From: Aestuariibius violaceus
GTDB taxonomy: Bacteria > Pseudomonadota > Alphaproteobacteria > Rhodobacterales > Rhodobacteraceae
Length of the DNA stretch: 64,000 bases
Assembly: GCF_040779325.2 (NCBI RefSeq)
Contig: NZ_JBFONT020000004.1
Location: 186,001-250,000 of the forward strand
Reading direction: 5' to 3'
Shown in pieces: positions 21,632 to 34,221 of this stretch (position 1 is the stretch's first letter; each line of letters starts with the position of its first letter). Made by a program: the position numbers and the translations under genes. The notes under the pieces were generated by a model. It searched no databases. It had not been told where the DNA came from and was given only the letters and a program-made list of their open reading frames with translations.

Positions 21632-22168
21632 TCAGATCTCTTCGCCCTTCTCCAGCAGCCGGTCGATCAGCTGGCGCTGCAACGGCTGACTATCCCCGCC
21701 CCCGAACTGCATCGCACCCCCGGTATAGAGCGAGCCATAGGTCGTCGCGACATTGATGGTCTGCCCGATCCCGCTGATGAACTGATCCCGCTTGAGCGGC
21801 GACAGCGGATGAATGAACACACTCCAAAGCCGCCCGTTCGCCACCGCATAGCGCGCGTCCAGGGCACTGTCGAAATTCGCCTGCATCAGCCGCATCAGCT
21901 CGTCGTTGCTCAGCCCGTCCGCCGACCGGATCGGCACCATCGCGCGCATCCGATCCGCCAAGGGATCGGTCACGATCAGTACCGGAATATCATCGATCGT
22001 CAGCTCGATCACATTCCCCTGCGCCCGCGCTTCCGGGTCCAACGCCTCAGCAATCCGCGCCATGCGCTCCAGCGTCATCGGCGGCTCTGTCACCGAGAAC
22101 TCCGGCCCCTCCTGCGCGGCAACCGGCGCTGCGAAAACAAGCAGAAGGGCAAAGGCGAAACGTCTCAT
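21632..22168 (-). CDS. hypothetical secreted protein, possibly YbjN-like
   Basis: The 178-residue product has a clear signal peptide (MRRFAFALLLVFAAPVAA, then QEG). The mature part mixes helix and strand (MTLERMARIAEALDPEA, then GNVIELTIDDIPVLIVT) in an order that reminds me of YbjN/type III chaperone-like folds, but the match is too weak to name. No catalytic motif is seen. It lies upstream of the DMT exporter in the same direction and is likely periplasmic. Confidence 0.7.
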   Translation of the reverse strand: MRRFAFALLLVFAAPVAAQEGPEFSVTEPPMTLERMARIAEALDPEARAQGNVIELTIDDIPVLIVTDPLADRMRAMVPIRSADGLSNDELMRLMQANFDSALDARYAVANGRLWSVFIHPLSPLKRDQFISGIGQTINVATTYGSLYTGGAMQFGGGDSQPLQRQLIDRLLEKGEEI

Positions 22169-22338
22169 GGCAACTCTCCGGGATCAGTCAGACCCAACCT
22201 AGGCGCAGCCCGCGCTCCTGAACAAACCACGCTTCGGTGACGAACCGTAACATTCGCCACCCCGCGGAACGTCCCCGAAGGCCGGGCGGGCGGGTGTCGC
22301 TAAGGCGCAGCCGAAAGCGCAGTCGCCCCGCCCGGATC

Positions 22339-23526
22339 TCAGGGCGCCGTCGCCACCGCGCGCCCGCCGATCAGCACCACAGCGCGCCCCGTCTGAAGCG
22401 CTACGAGGTAAACCAGCCCCGTCACCAGATACGTCCCCACGATCAGCAAAAGCAGCTCCCACCCCCAGGGCCACGCCACCTGCGCCAGCATCGACAGCCC
22501 GATCAGCACCACCGGAAAGTGCAGCACATAAAATGGAAACACCGCGCGCGTCAGCCAGGACAACGCCCGTCCGGGCCGCCGCAGATATCGCGCCGCCAGA
22601 CCCATCACGGCAAAGGCCCACATCCAGGCATTCGCGCCTTCGACTGCCGCAAAGGCGACAGGCAGCGCGCCGTAGGCGGGCGCAATCCCCTGCGCCGCCC
22701 ATCCGCCTTCGGCCAGCGCCACGCCGTATGCCTCCGATCCCTCAAGCCCTGCCCCCAAAAGCACCACCTCCGTGGCAAAGGTCAGCACCCCGAGCCCCAG
22801 AAACCAGAACGCCCGCCGCTCCAGAACGGCCAGAACCCGCTCCGCGTGGATCCCGATCAGATACCCCCCGGCAAAGATCCCGAGATACCAGGGAAACTGA
22901 TACCCCTCCCCCGCCACCGCCGCCCCGAACGGTTTGGCGGTTATCGCGATGAACGTCACAACCAGAACAATCGCCGCCAGCAGCGCCGGGGCTGAAACCG
23001 TCCACCCCGCGATCCGCTCCCGCAGCCGCATCACCGGCCAAAGGATCAGCGTGTAGGCCGCAAGGCTCAGCAGAAACCACAGATGATGCACGTGATTGAG
23101 CCGCGGATGGCTCAGCCACTCCCACCAGAAGGCGAAAAACCCCAAAGCCGGACCAGCCGGTACGGCGGCTACCCCGCTCGTCACCGCCCCCGCCCGGTAG
23201 AGCGCATAGCCCGACAGCATGTTCAGGAACAGCACGCCGAAGACGACCGGCACCAGAAGCCGCCACATCCGCTTGCCGATGAACCCGCCTGTCACCCCGC
23301 GCCGCGTTGCGAACGCCGTCCCGATCCCGGCGATGACGAACAGGGACGGCAGCCGCCAGCCATGGCTGAAGTAAATCGCCAGCTCCAGCCCCGGCCCCGC
23401 CAGCCGGTCATTCACCAGTCCATATATCGGCTCTCCGAACGCGACAAAGCCCGTCGCCGCGTGGTGCGGCACCAGCAGCGCGAACAGCAGGATCCGCAGC
23501 CGGTCGATGTCGTAGCGACGCTCCAT
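22339..23526 (-). CDS. acyltransferase family 3 membrane protein
   Basis: The 395-residue protein has about ten transmembrane helices. It begins RRYDIDRLRILLFALLVPHH, whose DxxR segment and HH pair are the acyltransferase_3 signature of OpgC/OafA-type enzymes, and includes HVHHLWFLLSLAAY and FPFYVLHFPVV. These proteins transfer acetyl, succinyl or similar groups to sugars or glycolipids at the inner membrane; the closest architecture is the OpgC-like class involved in glucan or surface modification. The substrate is unknown. It is alone on the minus strand, 170 bases ahead of the hypothetical secreted gene. Confidence 0.85.
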   Translation of the reverse strand: MERRYDIDRLRILLFALLVPHHAATGFVAFGEPIYGLVNDRLAGPGLELAIYFSHGWRLPSLFVIAGIGTAFATRRGVTGGFIGKRMWRLLVPVVFGVLFLNMLSGYALYRAGAVTSGVAAVPAGPALGFFAFWWEWLSHPRLNHVHHLWFLLSLAAYTLILWPVMRLRERIAGWTVSAPALLAAIVLVVTFIAITAKPFGAAVAGEGYQFPWYLGIFAGGYLIGIHAERVLAVLERRAFWFLGLGVLTFATEVVLLGAGLEGSEAYGVALAEGGWAAQGIAPAYGALPVAFAAVEGANAWMWAFAVMGLAARYLRRPGRALSWLTRAVFPFYVLHFPVVLIGLSMLAQVAWPWGWELLLLIVGTYLVTGLVYLVALQTGRAVVLIGGRAVATAP

Positions 23527-23892
23527 AAAAACCCCCCGGCAGTTCTCGACCAGACAACGGTCCTTCCCCTAGGCCATCACCCGCAGCAAGGAAAACGCCC
23601 AACTACGCCCGGCCCGACACGCAATGCATGTCTCTTCGCTCCCGGGCTCATCAGTGTTCCCCATTCAGAGACAGTCGCGCGCGTGAATCCGGCCTCCAGC
23701 AAGTCAAAAAAGCTACCTTAAGTAGATTATTCGGCTCAAAAAATAACCTAAATGAGAAGAAAACTGCCTATCATAGAATATTGAGCCACCATAATTCTCG
23801 TTTAAGTGGTAATCCTTGGAAACAATCTAGACGAGGCAGGCTGCAGGAAATTTATCGACGAACTTAGTTTTTTGCCCTTCGAGGAGCTCACG
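23527..23892. other. 366-base AT-rich upstream region of the Hint gene
   Basis: No gene is supported. The left half has normal composition; from about 23690 to 23860 it becomes conspicuously AT-rich (for example the A-rich stretch at 23735-23750 and a T6 run near 23872), unlike any other non-island stretch in the window. It probably carries the promoter and an untranslated leader for the Hint-domain gene. An open frame at 23628-23867 has no recognisable protein features. Confidence 0.5.
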
Positions 23893-24864
23893 ATGGCAAC
23901 ATTCAACGAGACGATCGATTCACCGGGATCCTTCAATTTTGCGTTCCCTGCTAACGGCGAAGACAACACCCTGATTGCAACGGTCGACCTGCCACCCGAC
24001 GTCAATTCGCTTACCTTCGATATCCAGTCCGCCCAGAATGTTCTGCTTGACGACGGAAACATTGAAACCGTGGTGCTGAACGTGCCTCCCGGTTTCACAA
24101 TTACCCAGACATCGTCCCAAACCTTCGGCACCGAAGATCCCCCGTTGCAGCTCAACACCTATCTTATCGCGAACGAAGACGGTGTCATTGTTGGAACCGG
24201 CCAGATCGCGGCCAACGACATCACTATCAACGAAGACTTCATCATCTGTTTCACGCCGGGCACCCTGATCCGCTGTGCTGGCGGGTCGCTTCGTCCGGTC
24301 GAGGCGCTCAAGCCCGGGGACATGGTCGATACGTTCGACAACGGCCCCTGCCGTGTCAGGGACGTCGCGCGCAGTGTGTTGTCAGAGCAACTTGTCTCCC
24401 GAATGCCGAAATACACACCCATCCATTTCGACGCCGGGGCCATCGGCAACACCCGGGCTTTCGCGGTCTCTCCACAGCACCGCATTCTTTTGCGAGGGCA
24501 CGAGTTTGAGATGCTCTTCGCGGAAGAGGAAGTTCTCGTACCCGCTCACCTCCTCCAGAACGGGTCGAGCATCCGCCGCGCGACAATCGACGGGCCGGTC
24601 GAATACATTCACCTCCTGCTCGACACGCACGAGATCGTCTGCTCAGACGGGATCTGGTCCGAGACACTCGTCCCCGGATGCCAGGCGATGCTCTTTGCCG
24701 GCGGGCTCGCCATGATCGAAGATTTCGCCGACGAACTGCCCTCCGCCCGCCCATCGCTCAAAGGGTGGGAGGGGCGGCTCATCGGGCAGCACTACACAGA
24801 ACACCTTCCGGCGATGGCCGCGGCAGCGCCGGCCCCCGTCATGCCGGAACTCGCCGTTGCCTAA
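23893..24864 (+). CDS. Hint-domain (Hedgehog/intein-type) protein
   Basis: From the ATG at 23893 (GAGGAG six bases upstream) the protein is 323 residues. The first 115 or so look like a beta-rich, acidic domain (TLIATVDLPPDVNSLTFDIQ). The Hint domain opens with C119 in CFTPGTLIRCAGG, continues with RPVEALKPGDMVDT, and has FAVSPQHRILLRG toward its end, the block structure of the Rhodobacterales Hint_2 family. Such domains can self-cleave by an N-S acyl shift at the leading Cys and are often on type I-secreted proteins. No RTX repeats are seen. Function is unknown; self-processing is inferred from the motif. Confidence 0.83.
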   Translation: MATFNETIDSPGSFNFAFPANGEDNTLIATVDLPPDVNSLTFDIQSAQNVLLDDGNIETVVLNVPPGFTITQTSSQTFGTEDPPLQLNTYLIANEDGVIVGTGQIAANDITINEDFIICFTPGTLIRCAGGSLRPVEALKPGDMVDTFDNGPCRVRDVARSVLSEQLVSRMPKYTPIHFDAGAIGNTRAFAVSPQHRILLRGHEFEMLFAEEEVLVPAHLLQNGSSIRRATIDGPVEYIHLLLDTHEIVCSDGIWSETLVPGCQAMLFAGGLAMIEDFADELPSARPSLKGWEGRLIGQHYTEHLPAMAAAAPAPVMPELAVA

Positions 24865-24892
24865 AAAGAAAGGGGCCCGAACCGGGCCCCTT
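24861..24892. terminator. intrinsic terminator between the Hint gene and groEL
   Basis: A 10-bp perfect stem (AAGGGGCCCG and CGGGCCCCTT, loop AAC) sits between convergent genes. On the minus strand it is followed by TTTCTTTTTA, making it a strong groEL terminator, and it starts six bases after the Hint gene stop, so it probably ends both transcripts. Confidence 0.85.
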
Positions 24893-24919
24893 CCCTGACT
24901 GCCAGAACGGCAGGCGTGC

Positions 24920-26584
<1,665 letters not shown>

Positions 26585-26617
26585 TTACGGTTGGTGGTTT
26601 GTGATGACGCGCGGCTT

Positions 26618-26929
26618 TCAGGCAGCCTTCGCGGCAGCTTTCCCGTCGAGGATACCGAGGATGTCGCTCTCTTTCATGATAAGCAGCTCCTCACCGTCGA
26701 TCGTGATCTCGGTGCCCGACCATTTGCCGAACAGGATCCGGTCGCCGGCCTTGACGTCCATCGCAATCCGGTCGCCGTCATCGTCCTTGGCGCCCGCACC
26801 AACGGCGACGACTTCGCCTTCCGCCGGCTTTTCCTTGGCGCTGTCGGGAATGATCAGCCCGCCTGCGGTTTTCTCTTCGCTTTCCACACGGCGCACCAGC
26901 ACCCGGTCGTGAAGCGGTGTAAATGCCAT
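26618..26929 (-). CDS. groS: co-chaperonin GroES (Hsp10)
   Basis: The 103-residue GroES begins [20 protein letters not shown] and contains the mobile loop [19 protein letters not shown], which binds GroEL, followed by [20 protein letters not shown]. The ATG at 26929 has GGGAG nine bases upstream; an upstream in-frame start seven codons earlier is less likely. The gene leads the groES-groEL operon. It forms the seven-fold lid on the GroEL chamber. The CIRCE element is 79 bases before the start codon. Confidence 0.98.
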   Translation of the reverse strand: MAFTPLHDRVLVRRVESEEKTAGGLIIPDSAKEKPAEGEVVAVGAGAKDDDGDRIAMDVKAGDRILFGKWSGTEITIDGEELLIMKESDILGILDGKAAAKAA

Positions 26930-27007
26930 CTTTGCAGCTCCCTGGCTCAAAGTTTCATTGCTCCCTGAGCGATGGCAGAGCCTTGGTCCAAGCGCTCCGC
27001 CAGCCCG

Positions 27008-27034
27008 TTAGCACTCCCCGATAGAGAGTGCCAA
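27008..27034 (-). promoter_or_regulatory. CIRCE element (HrcA operator)
   Basis: TTAGCACTC, nine spacer bases and GAGTGCCAA form the classical 9-9-9 inverted repeat; one base departs from the consensus (GAGTGCTAA). It lies upstream of groES on the minus strand, where HrcA is known to bind and repress the groESL operon until heat stress occupies GroEL. hrcA itself is not in this window. Confidence 0.95.
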
Positions 27035-27167
27035 CATCCGGTCATGTAGAAATCCCGATGGGAGGAGTCAACACCGCCCGCGCCCTGTTTTTCCGCTTGA
27101 CCGCCACCTATTGAGCCGCCAGCGCACCTCGCCTACCTTCGCGCCAATCCGCAGTAAGGACATCCCC

Positions 27168-28160
27168 ATGATCCGCACGCTTTTCGCCCTGTTTCTCGCG
27201 CTCGGCCTCAGCCAGGCCGCCGCCGCCCGCTGCACCGGAACGGGCTATTACGAAAGCCTCTCCGCCCAGGATCAGGCCGCGATCAACGCCGCCACCGCGG
27301 CAACGCCCTACGGCACCGGCCGCGTATGGGAGGCCAGGCAGGGCGGCACCACGATCACGCTGATCGGTACGATGCACCTGCCCGATCGTCGGCACCGGAC
27401 GCTTCTCAATGCCCTGTCCGATCGTCTCGCCACGGCGGAACTCCTCCTCCTCGAAGCCGACGCCGCCGAAGAGGCGCGCCTTCAGCAGGCGCTGGCGAGC
27501 GACCCCCGTCTGCTCCTGATCCCCGGCCCGTCACTCCCCGAACGGCTGCCCGAGGATGAATGGCAGCGCCTCTCCCGTCACATGTCGGACCGCAACATCC
27601 TTCCCGCGATGGGCTCCCGCTTCCAGCCGTGGTTCCTGTCCCTCATGCTGTCCGTCCCGCCCTGCGCGATGCCAGGTTTCCTCAGCGGCCAGGGCGGCCT
27701 CGACAAGCGGCTGGAACAACAGGCGACGGAACGCAGCATCCCCACCGCCTCGCTTGAACGCTTCGACACCGTCTTCAACCTCTTCAACACGATCCCGCTG
27801 GACGAGCAGATCGAGCAGCTCATGATCTCGCTGATCGACGAAGACATCGCCCGCGCCCAGCACGTCTCGATGGTCGACGCCTATTTCGATGGCGAAACCG
27901 CCCGCATCTGGGAGACGTCGAAGCGCGCCGCGCGGACACTGCCGAACCTCAGCGCGGCCGAGATCGAGGCGCTTCTGGATCAAACCGAGGACCTGCTGAT
28001 CACCCGCCGTAACGAGGCCTGGATCCCGGTGATCGAAAACGCCGCCCGGGGCCGCCGTCACATCGCCGTCGCCGCCGGCGCCCTTCACCTGCCGGGCGAA
28101 CAAGGCGTCCTCAACCTCCTCGCCCGCCGCGGCTGGACCATCACCTCACTCGCCCGCTGA
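27168..28160 (+). CDS. TraB/GumN family protein, exported
   Basis: The 330-residue product has a signal peptide (MIRTLFALFLALGLSQAAAA). The TraB signature appears at both ends: ITLIGTMHLPDRRH early, and IAVAAGALHLPGEQGVLNLL near the C-terminus, with conserved Glu and His residues that suggest a metal-dependent hydrolase (the family includes TIKI proteases of animals). The start at 27168 is chosen for the signal peptide; the frame continues upstream without sense. It is divergent from the CIRCE-controlled groESL operon. Bacterial function is unknown. Confidence 0.87.
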   Translation: MIRTLFALFLALGLSQAAAARCTGTGYYESLSAQDQAAINAATAATPYGTGRVWEARQGGTTITLIGTMHLPDRRHRTLLNALSDRLATAELLLLEADAAEEARLQQALASDPRLLLIPGPSLPERLPEDEWQRLSRHMSDRNILPAMGSRFQPWFLSLMLSVPPCAMPGFLSGQGGLDKRLEQQATERSIPTASLERFDTVFNLFNTIPLDEQIEQLMISLIDEDIARAQHVSMVDAYFDGETARIWETSKRAARTLPNLSAAEIEALLDQTEDLLITRRNEAWIPVIENAARGRRHIAVAAGALHLPGEQGVLNLLARRGWTITSLAR

Positions 28161-28161
28161 C

Positions 28162-28650
28162 CTACTGTTCCATCGTCGTGAAGATACCGGGATCGACCGA
28201 GGTGACGTGGCGTACGACTTTCCACTCGTCACCCACATCCGCGAACTCGTCCGTGATCAGTGCCGTGGAGACAACGGCAGGCGCCTGTTCCCGCTCCAGC
28301 ACCGTCAGGTAATAGGTCGAGACGATGCGATCGCCCTGCTGCTCCATCATCAGGTTGGTCGCGACATGCCGCTTGCCCACGATGAAACCGCTCGCCTGGT
28401 TCTCTTCGAGAAAAGTCCTGATCCCATCACGAGACGTGTATTGTTCTCCAAAGCCCGGATCGAACACGAACTCGTCGGCATAGAAGTCCAGATAGGCGTC
28501 GTTATCCACGTTATCGACCGCCCGGTTCATCCCGGCAATCAGGGCCTGGATCGCCAGTTGATCCTCCGTAGACGGCAACTCCTGCGCAAAGGCAGGGCCC
28601 GAAATGGCCAGTGCGCCAGCGAAAGCAGCGGATTTCAGAAAAGCTTTCAT
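28162..28650 (-). CDS. SnoaL/NTF2-like protein, secreted
   Basis: From the ATG at 28650 the 162-residue protein begins with a signal peptide (MKAFLKSAAFAGALAISGPA, then FAQE). The mature domain has the NTF2-like cone pattern: AIQALIAGMNRAVDNVDNDA, YLDFYADEFVFDPG and repeated strands such as VSTYYLTVLERE. It resembles SnoaL-like polyketide-cyclase fold proteins, but the catalytic Asp/His pair of true cyclases is not evident. It lies back to back with a LysR regulator and is probably its target. The substrate is unknown. Confidence 0.8.
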   Translation of the reverse strand: MKAFLKSAAFAGALAISGPAFAQELPSTEDQLAIQALIAGMNRAVDNVDNDAYLDFYADEFVFDPGFGEQYTSRDGIRTFLEENQASGFIVGKRHVATNLMMEQQGDRIVSTYYLTVLEREQAPAVVSTALITDEFADVGDEWKVVRHVTSVDPGIFTTMEQ

Positions 28651-28708
28651 TGTTCTCGATGCTCCATGGTCGGTTTCACTTATCGGCCATAGATGGATCG
28701 CTTTCAAA

Positions 28709-28751
28709 AATGGATTAGCCCATCAAATCAGATATAATCCATTCATGAATG
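28709..28751. promoter_or_regulatory. candidate LysR operator between divergent genes
   Basis: AATGGATTA at 28709-28717 and TAATCCATT at 28735-28743 form a perfect inverted repeat separated by 17 bases. A half-copy (ATGGATC) lies just to the left at 28693, and the LysR start codon sits in the palindrome CATTCATGAATG at 28740-28751. The position in the 94-base divergent gap is that expected for a LysR-type autoregulatory operator. Confidence 0.6.
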
Positions 28752-29626
28752 ACTTAATAGACAGCCATGTCGCCGACCTCGCCCTCTTCGTCCGCGTGGC
28801 CGAGGCGGGCGGTTTAACCGCCGCGGCTCGTACGACAAAGATCCCGCAGGCCACCATCAGCCGACGGATCGCAAAACTGGAACACCAGTTCGGCGTCTCG
28901 CTCTTCGAGCGTACGACGAGGCGGATCGCCCTGACCGAAGCCGGGCGGGAGGTCTTCGATCGCGCCCGCCCCATGCTCGATCAGGCCGAAGCCGCAGGCG
29001 CCGTGCTTGCCGCCACCCGCAAGGAACCCTCCGGCACCCTGCGCGTCACTGCCCCCGTGATCCTCGGCCAGGCCGTGGTGCAGCGGGTCGCCGTCGACTA
29101 TCTGGAACGCTATCCCGAGGTCGCAATCGATCTTCACCTGACCACCGCCGGAACCGCCTTGATACAAGACGGCGTCGACCTCGCCATCCGCCTCGGCCGC
29201 CTCCCCGATACCGGTCTCCATCTTTTCAGCCTCGGAAAAACCCGCCCCCGGCTCGTTGCCCCGCCCGGCTGGCCACCGATAACCGAGCCGCGCGATCTGT
29301 CGGGCGCTCCCGTGGCCATGCTCGCCCCCCGCCTGACCGATGAACCGCTCACGCTGATCCGCGGCGGAAAGGTAGAGCGCATCCGTGTCGAAAAGCGGCT
29401 CGTCACCAACGATATCTCCGCCATCCGCGACGCGGCAGCCCGCGGCCTCGCCCTCGCGATGCTCCCCAGCTTTCTGACGCCCGATCCGCTGATCCCCATC
29501 CTCCCCGGCTGGAGCCTGGCCGAAATCGAGGTGAACGCCTTCACCACAGCCGCCCGGGCGAACCTCCCGAAAGTGCGGCGCTTCGTCGACGCCCTCCGCC
29601 TGGAGCTTCAGGCACTCGGCGACTGA
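28745..29626 (+). CDS. LysR-family transcriptional regulator
   Basis: The 293-residue protein has an N-terminal winged helix-turn-helix (LFVRVAEAGGLTAAARTTKI, then PQATISRRIAKLEHQFGVSL) and a periplasmic-binding-like effector domain (SGTLRVTAPVILGQ onward). It belongs to the CrgA-like subgroup that carries GTLRVTAP. It is divergent from the SnoaL-like gene, the usual LysR arrangement, and a good inverted repeat lies between them. The inducer is unknown. The ATG at 28745 lies inside a short palindrome and follows a weak ribosome site. Confidence 0.93.
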   Translation: MNDLIDSHVADLALFVRVAEAGGLTAAARTTKIPQATISRRIAKLEHQFGVSLFERTTRRIALTEAGREVFDRARPMLDQAEAAGAVLAATRKEPSGTLRVTAPVILGQAVVQRVAVDYLERYPEVAIDLHLTTAGTALIQDGVDLAIRLGRLPDTGLHLFSLGKTRPRLVAPPGWPPITEPRDLSGAPVAMLAPRLTDEPLTLIRGGKVERIRVEKRLVTNDISAIRDAAARGLALAMLPSFLTPDPLIPILPGWSLAEIEVNAFTTAARANLPKVRRFVDALRLELQALGD

Positions 29627-29743
29627 CCCCGCCCCCGATCCGGTCGTCCCTTTCGGACGCGGCAAGCCCAGCGCCCTCCGGCATCGGCGGGCGAGGGCGA
29701 ACGTCGTGCGACCGGCATGCGTGGCGTGTCGCGGTCCCGTGAT

Positions 29744-29777
29744 ATGAAAAAGGCCGCTCCCTTGGGAAACGGCCTTT
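29744..29777 (-). terminator. intrinsic terminator of clpA
   Basis: An 8-bp stem (AAAGGCCG and CGGCCTTT) with a 13-base loop that can add a short TCCC/GGGA pairing is followed on the minus strand by TTTTTCATATC. It lies 23 bases after the clpA stop. On the plus strand it could also serve the LysR gene. Confidence 0.8.
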
Positions 29778-29799
29778 CCTGTCAACGCCTATGGTGGAC

Positions 29800-32124
<2,325 letters not shown>

Positions 32125-32324
32125 GTCGCGTGCTCCTCTAGATCGGGGTCGGCGGGGGGCGTCTGACGGGCCCCGTCCTGACCGTGGCCTCTTACATCTT
32201 AAAGTTCGGTTTTAATAACCGCTCTTCAAGGAGATTCTTTGTTCAGGTGGTCACATTTCCCCGTGATCGGGTCCATGATGCCTCCAAACCGACCAAACCC
32301 ACAGCCCGAAAGCCGCGCAATCCG

Positions 32325-33092
32325 TCAGAAGTTGTCCCTGCGTTTGCGGATCTCGGCAAAGACCTCCACGTCAGAGGCATCGGCCATCCCGATCGCCTCT
32401 TTCAGCGTCGGATCGTCGGCCCGCAGGAACGGGTTGGTGCGTTTCTCTTCGGCGAGGGAAACAGGAACGGTCGGCTTGTCGTCGGCGCGCAGCGCCTCTG
32501 CCGTCCGCTGACGAGAGATAAGTGCATCGCTGTCAGGTTCAAGCGTCAGGGCGAAGCGGATGTTCGTCTCGGTATATTCGTGGCCGGAATAGACGGTTGT
32601 GTCGTCCGGCAGCTTCCGCATCTTCAGAAGGCTCTCCCACATTTGTGCGGGCGTGCCTTCGAACAGCCGTCCGCAGCCGCAGGACATCAGGCTGTCGGCC
32701 GAAAAAAGCGCCTGCGCCCCCGGCATGTAAAAGGCGATATGGCCGATCGTATGGCCGGGCACGTCGAGGATATGGACCTCTTCGCCCGCAACAGCCTCCA
32801 CATCCGTCTCGCCCACGGCGATGTCCAGCGGCGGCAGACGCTTCTGGTCGGCCTGCGCGCCGATCACCCGGCAATCGTAGATCCGGTGCAGCTCTTCCAC
32901 GCCGTCGATATGGTCGGGGTGGTGATGGGTGATCAGCAGATCCGACAGCTCCCAACCGTGGCCCACCAGCACCTCGCGGATGGGTTCGACCTCCGGCGCG
33001 TCGACCAGCGCGGTGCGGCGCGTCACATCGTCATGAAGGATGTAGGCATAGTTGTCTGAAAGGCACGGAACGGTGAGGATGTGCAGGGGCAT
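32325..33092 (-). CDS. gloB: hydroxyacylglutathione hydrolase (glyoxalase II)
   Basis: The 255-residue metallo-beta-lactamase-fold enzyme contains the binuclear metal site THHHPDHIDG, further ligands in DVPGHTIGHI and FSADSLMSCGCGRLFEG, and the glutathione-binding YSGHEYTETNIRFA. It hydrolyses S-lactoylglutathione to lactate and glutathione, the second step of methylglyoxal detoxification. The ATG at 33092 gives the family-typical length; a GTG fifteen bases upstream is possible. It is divergent from the methyltransferase gene. Confidence 0.96.
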   Translation of the reverse strand: MPLHILTVPCLSDNYAYILHDDVTRRTALVDAPEVEPIREVLVGHGWELSDLLITHHHPDHIDGVEELHRIYDCRVIGAQADQKRLPPLDIAVGETDVEAVAGEEVHILDVPGHTIGHIAFYMPGAQALFSADSLMSCGCGRLFEGTPAQMWESLLKMRKLPDDTTVYSGHEYTETNIRFALTLEPDSDALISRQRTAEALRADDKPTVPVSLAEEKRTNPFLRADDPTLKEAIGMADASDVEVFAEIRKRRDNF

Positions 33093-33153
33093 GGCTATTT
33101 GGTCCACGATGATTATCTTCAGGTCAACCCGAACGGTCTGAGGCGGTTCCTGA

Positions 33154-33930
33154 ATGCATCTCGATGTGCTGGACCTAAGGCGCTTTTATTATCGCAGCGC
33201 CCTTGGCCGCGCCGTCCAACGCGTGATCCGTGACCGCCTTCTGCAGATCTGGCCCGCCGAAGAGGATATCTTGCGCAGCCAGACCGTCGCGGGGTTCGGG
33301 TTCGCCGTTCCGCTGCTCAGACCATACCTCAAAACCGCGCGCCGAACCATCGCGCTGATGCCCGGGCCGCAGGGCGTGATGCCGTGGCCCGCGGGCGAGG
33401 CCAATGTCAGCGTTCTGTGCGAAGACACCCTCTGGCCGGTCAATACGGGCACGGTAGACCGTCTGGTGCTGCTCCACGGGCTCGAGACGTCGGATCATGC
33501 GCCAGCTTTGCTGGATGAATGCTGGCGCGCCCTCGGCCCCGGCGGGCGGGCACTCTTCATCGTGCCGAACCGCGCCGGGATCTGGGCGCGCCGCGACCGG
33601 ACGCCCTTCGGCTTCGGGCGGCCCTATTCGACCTCGCAGCTGGAGGATCAGCTGGCCAAGCACCGCTTCGTCACCGAAACCGTGGCCTCTGCGCTCTACC
33701 AGCCACCGACCGACCAGCGGTTCTGGCTCAAGACCGGCGGCATGCTCGAACGGGTCGGCCGGGCCTTGCCCGCCGTGGCGGCAGGTGGTGTGCTGATGGT
33801 GGAGGCCAGCAAGCAGGTCGCCGCCCCCACACGCCCCGGCCTGCCCGAGGCCGTCCGCCGCCCCCTGCGGGTGCTCGAAGGCATCGGGAGCCCGCAGCCG
33901 GAACCGGCGCGGCGCACATCCACTAAGTAG
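33154..33930 (+). CDS. class I SAM-dependent methyltransferase
   Basis: The 258-residue protein resembles the Methyltransf_11 type: N-terminal [20 protein letters not shown], a strand-loop region ending in [20 protein letters not shown], then [20 protein letters not shown] and [20 protein letters not shown], the late motifs of this fold. Motif I is degenerate ([14 protein letters not shown] in place of VLDxGCG), so SAM binding is likely but not certain. The substrate is unknown. It shares its upstream region with gloB in this order, suggesting a physically conserved pair. Confidence 0.82.
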   Translation: MHLDVLDLRRFYYRSALGRAVQRVIRDRLLQIWPAEEDILRSQTVAGFGFAVPLLRPYLKTARRTIALMPGPQGVMPWPAGEANVSVLCEDTLWPVNTGTVDRLVLLHGLETSDHAPALLDECWRALGPGGRALFIVPNRAGIWARRDRTPFGFGRPYSTSQLEDQLAKHRFVTETVASALYQPPTDQRFWLKTGGMLERVGRALPAVAAGGVLMVEASKQVAAPTRPGLPEAVRRPLRVLEGIGSPQPEPARRTSTK

Positions 33931-34221
33931 GCATCTCTGCGACTCGATTAGGGTCGCGTCTGACCCTCCCCTTCGCAGAAAGAGGCACCTCCCGATCCAT
34001 AAACCGCCACCTATGCGACCTTAACAGACACTTACCAAAACCGACCGGCCGCACCGTTAACCACGCTTTCCAGCCTCACGCCCTCCGACGTGATGCCGAC
34101 CCAATGCGGCCCGAATGCCGCCTCCTCATTTCGCCTGGTTCTCCGCGCTTAACCCCCGATTCGCGACCATCCCGGGGGGCGTCATATGCACCCACAACGA
34201 TCCGTTAAGACCTTTGGCGAG
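33931..34221. other. 291-base intergenic region between convergent genes
   Basis: I see no gene here. There is a short stem just after the methyltransferase stop (GCGAC-N9-GTCGC near 33949) that might help end transcription. The stretch is rich in TTAAC/GTTAA words, but none makes an exact TTAA-N7-TTAA pair. Confidence 0.4.

Noticed and set aside
23628..23867. A 79-codon frame upstream of the Hint gene
   Set aside because: Composition changes abruptly within it, there is no ribosome-binding site, and the translation shows no structure beyond scattered basic residues.
33931..34221. A cluster of CtrA half-sites
   Set aside because: Several TTAAC/GTTAA words occur but the best pair is TTAA-N7-TTAC, and the gap lies between two gene ends, so there is no promoter to regulate.
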